A stretch of DNA of 64,000 nucleotides, from NCBI GenBank assembly GCA_019925795.1, contig CM034314.1, positions 81,154,780-81,218,779 of the forward strand, in the 5' to 3' direction. Each line of letters starts with the position of its first letter. The stretch's first letter is position 1. Below the pieces are notes generated by a model. It ran no database searches and was not told the origin of the DNA. It saw only the letters and a list, made by a program, of their open reading frames with translations. A program made the translations under genes and the position numbers. This DNA is from Dendrobium chrysotoxum (Eukaryota; Streptophyta; Magnoliopsida; Asparagales; Orchidaceae). Positions 40,178 to 51,200 of this stretch are shown here, piece after piece.

Positions 40178-40451
40178 AGTTGCAGAGCTTTGAGGATTTG
40201 GTTTGTTCGAGTAGTGAGGATGTTTCGTATTTCTTTAAATAAGCCTCTATTTTTCTTGCAAGGCAAGAAATTATATTTAGTTTATCATTTTCTTTTTATT
40301 GGATAGGTCAAAAGGGGGAAGCTTCAATGCGGACAAGTATTTCACTATTTTGAATTGGTTATGAGATGGAGCGCATTCTTATATTGAATTAATTTTGTTG
40401 TTATGTGTGAAATAAATAAATATTTATTATACTAATTTATATTTTATTTCA

Positions 40452-41451
40452 TGATATATCACCAAAAAATTATCTTGATCGGGCACGGATCTCGAGGAAA
40501 AACTCAAATTGGAAATTTCAAAAATTAATTCGGAGATCATTTAAACTCCGATTTCAGCAAGCTTATAGTCGAACTGAGCGTCTCGGAAATACGAATCCAA
40601 CGACACCAAATTCGACTCAATCCGAGCCCAAATGAGTCCAAATCAAGTACCTGAAGCGCTGTTGGAAGCATCGAACAGCAATTTGAGTTACCAAACGGTC
40701 TCCGATTTTGACGAGCTTATAGTCGAATCGAGCGGCTCGACGAGACGAATCCAACGAGCCCAAGATCGCAGAATTCTGATACCATTAAGACCTTAAGATG
40801 CTCAATAAACGGTTCATGATCAAGGGATTCAATATCAGCCGTTCATCCGGATCACTCCCTATTTGCACCTGATCCCTCATCTATTTACGGGATATGCCAC
40901 TCCAGAAAAACTATAAATAGCCCCTAATTTCTCTTAAGAGGGGACCGAAGCCAAGAAGAGAAGAGAAGTCTATGAGGGAATAACTCCTCCTCGACCACCG
41001 CCGGAACTTCGCCGGAACACCACCGGAGCATCGCCAAAGCACCACCGGGCGCCCGAGGGACGCCAGAGCTCTGCCCGACACCGGAGCAACGTCGGAATTC
41101 TGCCCGACGCCGGAATTCTACCCGACGCCCGAGTGACGCCAGAATTCTTTCCAAGTGACGCCGGAATTCTGCCGGACACCCGAGTGACGTCGGAACTCTG
41201 CTTGGCCTTGTAACTGATACTCATTGTAATCTGATCGTCCTGAATTTAAAGGACGAATCAGCCTCGTGTATTTCATACAACACTAGTGGAACTTTTTCAA
41301 CTGGGCGTGGCCCCGTGGTTTTTCCCTTTTCCAAGGCTTTCCACGTAAAAATCATGGTGTTCTTTCATTCTTCTGTTTGTGCGCTGGATATACATACAAC
41401 GCTGAGATGAAAATTTAAACTCTATCGCTGCGTATATTTGATTCCGCAACA
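40452..41451 (+). mobile_element. Solo LTR, family TGAYAC, copy 3 (1,000 bp)
   Basis: It starts TGATATATCACC and ends GATTCCGCAACA. It is flanked by an exact TTTCA duplication (40447-40451 and 41452-41456). The first half matches copies 1 and 2. The minisatellite zone is replaced by a different GC-rich repeat around 41040-41190 built on CGACGCCGGAATTCTGCC. Confidence 0.93.
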
Positions 41452-41744
41452 TTTCATAATAATTATTTGCATTTGTCACATTAGTTAAAATTTTTTAAAT
41501 ATCATATTGGATGTTTTCAGTTATATGTAATAAAAATATGAAATAAGTACCGATTTAAATATAATTTTTATTTCAGCATAACTAAGTATATCTTATAAAA
41601 AAATAAAAATAAAAATAAGTATATCTTAGCTTTTTTTTTTTTTAATTTGAGGGTCACATCTAGATTTTATTGATAGTAAAATTTATAAATATATGAAAAA
41701 ACTAACAAAAAAGATAAAATACATCAGCAATGCCTGTCAATTAC

Positions 41745-42752
41745 AGCTATTATGAAATACAGATAAATTTTTAAAATAATATCCATTATTAATTATTTCG
41801 GCAAAAATAAAATTAAAAAATAAAAATTTAGATATGATGCCAGTCATTTGGTAACCCAATGACTACGACTGGCTTGAAAATGGAAACAACTTGGCTATTA
41901 ATAAATTAAAATTTGTAAATTATATTATAGTAAAATTAATATATTTTATGGGAAGTCGTTTACTATTTAAATGACTTGCCCATGTCATATAATACATTAA
42001 ATTAATTTATTAATTTTACAATAATAAAATGTACCAATTTTATTTATTAATTTTACTAAAATATAATTTACTTATTTAATTTATTAATTTTTCTCAAATA
42101 TAATATACTAATTTAATTTATTAATATAACTTGTTACTTTTACTAAAAAATAATTTACTAATTGAATTTATTAATTTTACTAATATATAATTTACTAATT
42201 AATTTATTAATTTAATTTGTTAATTTACATTTACTAATTTAATTTATTAATACGCAAGTCATTTCTTTTTAAACTACTAGCCCATTCCTTCTAATTAATT
42301 AAACTATAATATAATTGAACAGTAATATAAAACTGTGAATTAGAATAATTTAGTAAATCAGAATGATTTAGTAAAAATTAAATTAAATGGAGTCAGTCAT
42401 TAAGAAATGTAATGACCTGCATTCATGCTAGACCCATCCCACCAACACCCGAATACAAACTCCTGAGCAGCTCCTGACCTGCAATCGACCCTTCCCTCTT
42501 GTGTTGTGACCAAACCCATCCATCCGAGCCTAGGACTAGACCCGACCCGCTTGCACCCGAACATAAACTCCAGACCAATTTGACCCTTTAGACTCTTTGC
42601 CACGTGGATTTGCCCTCATTAGAGTCAGTCGTTGGATTACCAAATGCTTGGCATCATATCTAAACTTTTATTTTTTTTATTTTATTTTTACCAAAATAAT
42701 TAGCTACGGACATCATTTTAAATATGTCCTATGTAATACTATAGCTCCTATG
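41745..42752. mobile_element. Non-autonomous element with ~130-bp terminal inverted repeats
   Basis: The left arm (about 41745-41880), containing TTTAGATATGATGCCAGTCA and TTTGGTAACCCAATGACT, is mirrored on the right (about 42610-42752) by CATTTGGTAATCC-type and GGCATCATATCTAAAC-type sequence. The centre is AT-rich with repeated TAATTTATTAATTTTACTA words and has no coding frame. Long arms suggest a Mutator-like or fold-back element. Exact ends and target duplication are not resolved. Confidence 0.7.
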
Positions 42753-44056
42753 GTGTATAACAAAATGCTCAATAAAAAGTTAACAAAGACTATGCATGAA
42801 TAGCAAAATGAAGTTCATTGAAGAAGTTAAACTTGCAAAAACCTGCCAGGGTATTATCCAAGTTATGTACAGTGCACATATAAAAACACAACTAGGTTGC
42901 ACCAACAAGAGATCTAATTATCCTCGATATCATCACAACTGAAGAGAAATGAGTACAATATCTCAAAATAGCTTTGTAGTATTCATCCACAAAATAGGAT
43001 AGACATCCTTGTTCCCAAGAAAATGGTGTAGAATTCCTAGTGAAGATTATTGAACAAGATTGTCAAGGATAACTGTCGGTGTAATCTCACTACCTACTCT
43101 GGAGGCTCGAATTAACGAGGCGAGAATAAACGGTCAGACGATTGATTAAATTTATAATTACTAACTAACTATATTGAATACATAGAAAGAGCCACTATAA
43201 TCTCAAAATTTTAAAATCAAATGCTATAAATATCTTTCTCTCAGAACTTCACGTCTACGATACATGTTCTATTCTCTTCTACTTATTTTAAGCTTTTGAT
43301 AATACATGTATCATTTATAAATATAGGAGTGAGACATAAATGAACTCAGTGAGCACATCATATTTCTAAATTACTGTAAGGCAAGCTATTGGGAATAATA
43401 TGCATGCTCATTTCAAAACATAAGGTAATTTTAATTAAAATTTATTTTAAATGAATCCATCAATATTATGCATATTTCATATATTTATTCTTTCTTGTAA
43501 ATAGTACAATCGTCATAGAAGACACCATCTAAAATAATATCAATGAAGGTACTCTTTTTCCATTTTCTTTTTATTTTCCACCATTTATGTGAACGGGTGC
43601 ATTGCCTTCTCAACTAATATCATAAGGGATATCCTTCATCATTCAACATGCACATGTAAACATATCTATCTAGCCATTTTATTCATATAATATTTCTTAA
43701 CTTTATGTAGTAACATAACATGCTAATCATGCTCAATAATTTGATATGTGAGATAAATTATTTGCAAAAATGATTAAAGGCAATAGAAGAAACAATATAA
43801 TTACCATCATTTAAAAACATGCATACTCACCTTGAATTGGTATTTGCCCCTTTTTAATTTTTACTCAAATTCTGCTAATTGATCACCTACATAATTCATT
43901 AGATTAGGTTAACTTAAATATTTAATAACGTTTCTCTCTAATTAACTATTTATTGCTCCTAAATAATTCACATTTTCTATCAAATAAAATATCTTTAATC
44001 CATTTTATTTCAAATTAATAATTTAATGAAATCTATCATGAATACTAAAATTTACA

Positions 44057-44102
<46 letters not shown>

Positions 44103-45149
44103 GCCATTATTCTTTTTACTAAAATTTAAATAAAAAAAGTTCATAATCTAATAAGTTTATTTTTACAAATTAAATTTTCACTCGTTTACATATTCTCTAA
44201 TTATATTCAATTAGATGATATTACTTAAATATTTTAATTTCAAATTATGTGAGCATAAATTTTGAATAGTAAATAAAATTTATCTTAATTTTATAATTCC
44301 ATAAATTCTAATAATTTAATTGTAAGATAAGATCTTAGGTTTTAAAATTTTCTGAGAAAAATTAATCTTTCACTTAAAAGTATTTTCTAAATTAACCTTC
44401 TTAATTTATAACTTAAAAAAAAATTCCATACCTTCTCCCTTCACACGCGATTCACGCTTGCCACAGCCTCTCGCCCACGCTCGCCTTCCTCGCTCACTGA
44501 TCAATCCCTCTCGTTCTTCCTCTTCTATTCTATCGGTCTCCCCCATCTTACTATCTCTAATTTAGAGGAATGATCGGCTTCTCATTTCAAATCAACGGAA
44601 AATCACCCTTTGAAATTCCTCATCTCATTCGGCTTCCAAGCGACGCAAATGAGGTCAATTGAGCTTCGTTCGACTTCCGTGATTCCAGGTATTTGAAACA
44701 GAGTCGATGAAACGTCGTCCTCTTCATCTTCTTCCACCGGTTCGAATTATTACTGTCGGTGTGACAAAATTTGACAAATTTCATTTCTTAAAATTATCCT
44801 CTTTAAGAAAGCACATGCTTTACTTATGTTAAAGGAGATTTTTATCTTATCTCTACTTGTAAATAAGTTTAAATCCAATCTAAAATTTGTTTTTAAATTA
44901 TTCAATAAATAAGTGTGCTCTCTATTTTTTAAGACAGTCTAAGTTTGTATATGTATATTTATTCATTTATATATATTTTTAAATTTGTTATCTGATTAAT
45001 AGCCACTTTCGTTTTTTTTTATTTATTCTCATTAGTTCAAATCCATCTCATAATCTTAACATTGTAATACTAAACGCACAAAATAAAATAACCAAAAACA
45101 TTTAACGCCCCTTTCCTTCACCTATACAAAATATACAAAACAATTAAAA
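42753..45149. other. AT-rich intergenic DNA
   Basis: No gene is recognised. It includes a (CT)n run at 44061-44100 and a GC-richer patch near 44440-44700 without a convincing frame. CTGTCGGTGT occurs at both 43076 and 44755, possibly LTR ends, but no element could be defined. Confidence 0.45.
44061..44100. repeat. (CT)n microsatellite
   Basis: About 20 uninterrupted CT units. Confidence 0.93.
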
Positions 45150-45440
45150 TGCTCGGGAGAAATTTTCAACTTCCAAGGTTCATCTTCAAAATCCCCGACA
45201 CCCTTCTTGCCGCCGTTATCCACTCGTCGCCATCTTTGTGCATACGATTTCTTGGTCCTCGCTTCTGGTCACCGGAGGACGTGGCACCCATTCCACCTCC
45301 GCCATCCACAACGGCTGGCGTACCTGGAGATGTTAGTGGGCTTAGAAGGGCCATTGCATTAAATCCTCCGCTGTGTGGCCCGTTAATGCGGTTGGGTCCC
45401 TTCTTGGATATGGGCCTTACGAATTCACTGTGGATTCGAC
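45150..45440 (-). pseudogene. Decayed MKREGRQHG family member, 3' part
   Basis: One minus-strand frame reads NGPSKPTNISRYASRCGWRR and then CHVLR-stop-PEARTKKSYAQ. This parallels KAPSKPTNSSKYTSRC and CHDHPVNKARAKTKGNHRHR of member 2. A stop and frame shifts disable it. A probable 5' piece lies at 46040-46140. Confidence 0.65.
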
Positions 45441-45793
45441 CCAAACGCAATTAAAAAAATTGGGTAGGATTCTAAGTTAAAAATCTTGGAACTGATTGGT
45501 TTTTGGATTAGATTCGAATTGAGTTAAAAATTTAGCATTGATCTAATGATCATTCAGATCATTTTCATGTTAAATGGATCATATTTGAATCAAATAGTTC
45601 GTATTGATTTAAAATATTGTAGGATCTATATGTTAAACGGTCAAATGATTCACATTCGAATTAGTCGGTCAGATTTGGGTCAAACAATCTGACCAGTATG
45701 ATAAAGTGGTTGGATTCATGCCAAATCTATTTAGGTTGTATCAATTTCAGGCCAGACTAAAATCTTAATCATGAATATGAATTAACACTCTTA

Positions 45794-46024
45794 AGCTTCG
45801 TTTGGAATAGCATTCTTACTGCTTTCTACAACCGCTTTCTAGCACAAAAAATTATCGAAAGCAACGAAAAAATATTAAGCGAAAGCTATTCTAAACAAAG
45901 CTTTTGGGATAGCTTTCTTACTGTTTTTTAAAGTAATTTTTTAGTACAAATTTTTTTTGAACTATAAATTTTATATTAAAAAATTATTTTAAAAAAGAAT
46001 AAGAAAATTGTCCCAAACGAAGCC
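45794..46024. mobile_element. Tourist-like MITE, 231 bp
   Basis: The ends AGCTTCGTTTGGAATAGC and TGTCCCAAACGAAGCC are inverted repeats. They are flanked by TTA (45791-45793) and TTG (46025-46027), a decayed 3-bp duplication of the kind made by PIF/Harbinger. An internal inverted copy of the end occurs near 45885-45930. It belongs to the same family as 47696-47806 and separates the two parts of the gene relic. Confidence 0.72.
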
Positions 46025-46039
46025 TTGAATAGATAGGGA

Positions 46040-46140
46040 GGAACAGTTCAGGTCAGGGCCATGCCATTTTTGGCGCCGTTCGTCTCATATTTTGGAGCTT
46101 TCAGTGGACAATTTGTGCGCATTGATGTCTCTTCATATGT
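46040..46140 (-). pseudogene. Probable 5' part of the decayed MKREGRQHG member
   Basis: The plus strand reads GGCCATGCCATTTTTGGCGC, matching GGCCATCACAGTGCCATGTT near the start of member 2, then a Cys/Gly-like remnant around the start codon. The match is short. Confidence 0.35.
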
Positions 46141-46629
46141 TTGGAGCTTCAAACAGCTTACACTTTGTTTGCAAGGCAAGAAAAGATATTGTTTGAGAAT
46201 AATTTATTAATAGATTTTTAGTATATTTCAGAACTATTTTTTAATTGTTCATTAAGATTGGCTTTTTAATTATGATATGAATTTTAAATATTTTAAAATT
46301 TTCAATTATTTGTTTATTTATATTTCTTAAATAATCAATATCTTATCATTACTTTAATTGAATTAAAACAATAACATATATTTATTTTACTCTTAAATTT
46401 TTTTTTTGTTTTTACTTATAAATTTTAATTTATCCTCATCATTTAACTCCTTACCAATTATACATAATTATTTTAATTCAAATAAAAGTATTTTTATTCA
46501 AAATTAATACTATTATTTACTATAATGTGAAATTCATAAACATCAAATTATTATTTTTACTCATTTTAAAAGTTCTAATAGCGTACACTTTATGCATGTG
46601 CATTTAAACTAGTATATATTCAAAAAAAA
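46141..46629. other. AT-rich spacer, nothing recognised
   Basis: No frame, repeat or RNA gene is supported. Confidence 0.5.
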
Positions 46630-46890
46630 GAAAATTTACATACATACCACTTTATAACAACCTATTTACATATCTAACACCTAAAACTTTAATATTACAT
46701 ACATACCACTCTATATTATTTTAATATCAAATATACCACTTATATTTCTTTCCTACCACTCATATATTTCATTTTTACCACTCACATTTGATATGAAAAT
46801 GAACTAAGAGTGGTATGTATGTAATATTAAAATTTCAGATGTTAAATATGTAAATAAAGTAGTATAAAGTGGTATGTATGTAAATCTCCC
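46630..46890. mobile_element. MITE with ~85-bp inverted repeats
   Basis: The left arm AATTTACATACATACCACTT with AATATTACATACATACCACT further in is mirrored by AGTGGTATGTATGTAATATT and AAGTGGTATGTATGTAAATC on the right. Each arm therefore contains the ACATACATACCACT word twice. The flanks are A-rich, so the target duplication cannot be read safely. Confidence 0.8.
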
Positions 46891-47692
46891 TTAAAAAAAA
46901 AAAAAGAATGCATGAGACATATGAGTTTTTACTTGAAACCCCCCAAAAAGCAAAAAACCATTCAACTTGAATAACTAAAGTAATCCATTATGTATGTAAA
47001 GATTATAAAAATTCCTCCTGCCCCACAACTAGAGAATGGAGTTATAATGTGTAGATAATCAATAATTGGTGGCAATGTCAGTCAATTAATAGTTGACTAA
47101 GGCAATTAAGCAACAATGGTCATCACTCAATTGACAGTGAGTAACACCGATCTAATGAAGATGGTGTCAATACATTGATGATGGTCGTTGGTGACAATCA
47201 ATGTGCAGAGCTTTAGTATTTTTCAAATGCTAAAGCTCTGTTCATAGTTCCTTTCAAGTATAAAATGAGAGGCTATTTATATATTTTGTTTGAAGACATT
47301 TTGATTATTTTGTCAAAATTCCAAGCATTCTATCAAACCATTTAGAATGATCTCCCTTGATCATTTATAGTTGTATAACCATTTGAGTGCCTTAACGATA
47401 TCTAAATTGGACAATCTTAAACATACAGAATTTGTCATGTCAAGATGTATATTTTGATCATGAATTTCTTGAAAATAAAGTTCAAATGATCCTAAGCTCA
47501 ATTTCAAAATTTTCTAATTTAAATTTCCGAACCAAAATAAATGCTGATCGGATGCATTTTTTGATATATTAATTTTCTTTCAATACAATTTTCAGGATCC
47601 AAAAGCAGCCTAATATTTTAGGTTTGAGAGTAATGAATTCGGAATTTAACCATCTGAATTCTTGTTTGTGCTTAAAAGCTATCTTGCTAGTC
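46891..47692. other. Intergenic DNA, nothing recognised
   Basis: There is a short run of GTCAATT/AATTGAC words near 47080-47200 but no gene or element. Confidence 0.5.
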
Positions 47693-47695
47693 TAA

Positions 47696-47806
47696 GGTTT
47701 CGTTTGGGACGGCTTTCTTACTGCTAGCATTTTAGTATAAAAAATAAAATTTTTCTACTTGAAAGCTGTTTTAAGAAGCAGTAAGAAAGCTATTCCAAAC
47801 GAAGCA
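47696..47806. mobile_element. Tourist-like MITE, 111 bp
   Basis: The left end GGTTTCGTTTGGGACGGC plus TTTCTTACTGCT is mirrored by AGCAGTAAGAAAGC plus TATTCCAAACGAAGCA, giving arms of about 30 bp. It is flanked by TAA on both sides (47693-47695, 47807-47809), as expected for PIF/Harbinger. Confidence 0.85.
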
Positions 47807-48260
47807 TAAACCTGCCCTCCTTGGTGCTTCGTGGTTGTCAATGGTCATTTATAACACAAATCATTACAGTTTCATAAATAAGCAATTAAGAACAAACTAA
47901 GCTTTTGACGTCACATTACTAGAATGAAAACAACACTATCACTTGTCTCCTGCACCAGCCAACAAGCTAAGCTTCTACTATTCATCAAACGAGACAGCTA
48001 AATATCCAGTGACAGCGTTCATTTATAAAAGAAAACCACAATGGCGATTGGCGACATTTGCAGCATGTGTATAGTTTACCTTTAACAAGTTTGTACAAAG
48101 GGAAATGTTACTTTATTACACCAACAAAAAAAAAAGAAACAACGAAGAAGCTAGCTTCTTCCAAATATATTACAGATTCGCATGCAGAAAACAATTCTGC
48201 AGGAATATCAATGTGAGCAATCTTATCACAGTGCTATGTGGGGCTTGAACAATAATTTTC

Positions 48261-51200
48261 TCAAGCAGTCTCCTTAGAAACCTCCGGAGAATTGATGAGT
48301 GGAGCATTAAGCCCTTCAGAAATTGTTTGGGCAGCTTCTTCGTTCTTGTTGACAGGATAGAACACGTAATGCTGGAGTATGAAGAGGATGTCGAAGAACA
48401 CAGTTTCCTATTAAGGAATAACAAAAGAAACTCAACAATTTAGAGAGAATAAGATAAAATGTTAAGCTTAACTCCACAAAGCATCATTGCATAATAATTC
48501 GCCTAATCCCAACCAACTGTGATCAGTTTCTTAAATCATTTGCGTATTAAAAGAATTCATTGTTCCATGTGATGAGCTTATAATATATAGTAACACAGAT
48601 GAGGTAATATATTTATTTACTAATTGAAGTACCACCAGTACAGGTACAGCTTTGACCATCACAAGAATGGTGAAATGATCTAATCCGAATTGAACCAGCT
48701 GATCAGCTCTGCTTCAACAAGTACCTTGAGTCAATTTTGTATTGAGTTCTCCGGAACCTGTTTTTTTGGGGTGGTCCTTAGTTCAAGGATTCAGTTCACA
48801 CAAACCTACAGTGCTTAGTTTAATAAGATGTGGTTAAGGCTAAGTTTAAAACATGAAATTCGAAAAAACTACAATGAGAAATATGCTAATTAACCAGCAG
48901 GTCACATATCACTATTTTTTAGCCAATTATTTTACTAAACAGGCCTAAACCAAGCTCATCAGAACCACAATATTCAGTTCCAGTTCAGGTCTGCCTTGAA
49001 TCAAAATTATTTTGAATATAAGTCCAATTTTTCAAAACCAGTCAATTTGGTTCTTTCTGACCAGCTTAAACATTAAGCACGACAACGACAGCCTCATAAA
49101 CAGCAAATTGAATGTCTGAGCATGGAACTTTTTCCACTGTCAGGCTTTTGAAAGGTCCCCATGGCAGGAACATTATTTTTTCAACATAAATAGAGAAATC
49201 AGCAGAAGTTTAAGGAACCATGTTTTCCTAAGCCAATTGAAAGTTCTCCCAATAATCTCACTGAACAACTCCTATCCAATTCATTATAATAGCTAAAAAA
49301 TACATATATCAATGAAAATCACATTAAATCACCATAAATGTACGCAAGTTAGTTGCGAGTAGCATAACTCTAGAAATTAGACGAATGCATGACAGAGGAT
49401 TGGCAATTTGGCATCATCAATGGATCTGAAAGATAGTGGTGATTCGTTTACAAGGAGATAAAAGACCATTAACATAGAAAATATACCAGCGAAAGCAGGG
49501 TCTTCCCTATATTTCCATAGAAGTTTACCCATGTATCTGCATGAGAATAAGAGTAGGTAAATGAGAACATAATTACAAAACAGAAGATCAATTGAATGGA
49601 GCTTCTGATTGAAAAGCATGGTTGACATACTTTGGTCTATAGACTGCACAGCCATTTGGACAAAGTTCAGCAGACCCCCAGTTAGATCAAGCAAAATATT
49701 CCCAATGCTCCATCCTACTGTGCTCTTGCGTTTGAAGTTCATGAAGGCCTATAATAGCAACCCTGGTGATCAACAAATCTATAGGCATAAAAGGAAAAAA
49801 TTATGTCAGGAGCCCGACTTAAATATCGTGACACCTAACATTAATCATGTATTTGTCAAAAATTTAATTATGTTTCAGACTTTATCACACAGCCGCAAGT
49901 GTCCATAATTCATCGAAATATTTTTTAACTTTATTTTTTTGTCTTCAAAACAATTATAATTATCCTTCTTTTCTTGTAAATATGCCAAAATGAGAATCTT
50001 GCGGGCACAAAATATCTTCAAAATTTAATATTTTATCTTTAAAATGGCCATAAAAATTTTTATTTTTTATAAACTTTGGATTAGAAATGAATTAGTTAAA
50101 GAGGCTTTAAAGAAAATGAAGTGTGAAAAAGCTGTTGGACCTGATGATATTCCAATAGAGGTGTGAAAATGCTTAGGAGATCAAGTAATTTCTTGGCTTA
50201 TTAAACTTTTTAATATTATTTTGAAGACTAAAAAGATGCCAGATGAGTGAAAAATGAGTGTGTTGATTCCTATTTTTAAAAATAAAGGTGATGCACAAGA
50301 TTGTGCGAATTATAGAGGAATTAAGTTAATGTGTCATACTTTAAAACTATGGGAGAGAGTTATGGAGCATAGGTTGCGGCGTGATGCTAATGTTTCTCAA
50401 AATCAATTTGGATTCATGCCGAGTAGGTCTACTATGGAAGCTATACATTTATTGAGAGGTTTGATGGAGAAGTATAGAGAGAATAATGAGGATCTACATA
50501 TAATATTTATTGATTTAAAGAAAGCATATGATAAAGTTCCAAGAGAAGTGCTATGGAGAGTTCTAGAAAAGAAAGGGGTTAATAATACATATATTCAAGT
50601 CATTAAGAATATGTATGCAGGAGTTATTACTTGTGTTCAGACACAAGGTGGTTTGACCAAGTATTTTCCTATTTCAGTTGGATTACATCAAGGATTAGCC
50701 TTAAGCCCATATCTTTTTTGCTTTGGTCATGGATGTTCTCACTAGACATTTGCAAGAGGTTGTATCCTGGTGTATGCTATTTGCTGATGATATTCTTCTT
50801 GTTGATAAGATTAGAGAGGGAGTTGAAGGTAAACTTGAATTATAGAGGTCAACCTTAGATTTAGGGTTTTCTAATGAGACAAATATGATGCATAGTTTGA
50901 ATGCATGCAAATGAAATTAAGAATTCACAGATCAATAGTCACCAAGCTATCCACCCACTTTTTCTTTAAGTGTAAAGAAGAAATTCTTGAGCAAAAACCT
51001 AACTAATAAAGAAATGATCTAAAAATTTTGAGAAAAGCAGTATGGATTTAGACCACAGGATCAGTGTGTAATTATAATATAATTTTCAAATATTAAATTT
51101 CCAATGTATCAAATTTTGAAAAAAAAAATTAAGAGCACTAATAAGTCAATATCAAGCTGCGTCGATGAAATAAGAATTGGGAATTAAAGTAAAAAAATAA

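Noticed and set aside
43076..44765. LTR pair or solo LTR marked by CTGTCGGTGT words
   Set aside because: Only ten bases are shared and no matching end or target duplication was found.
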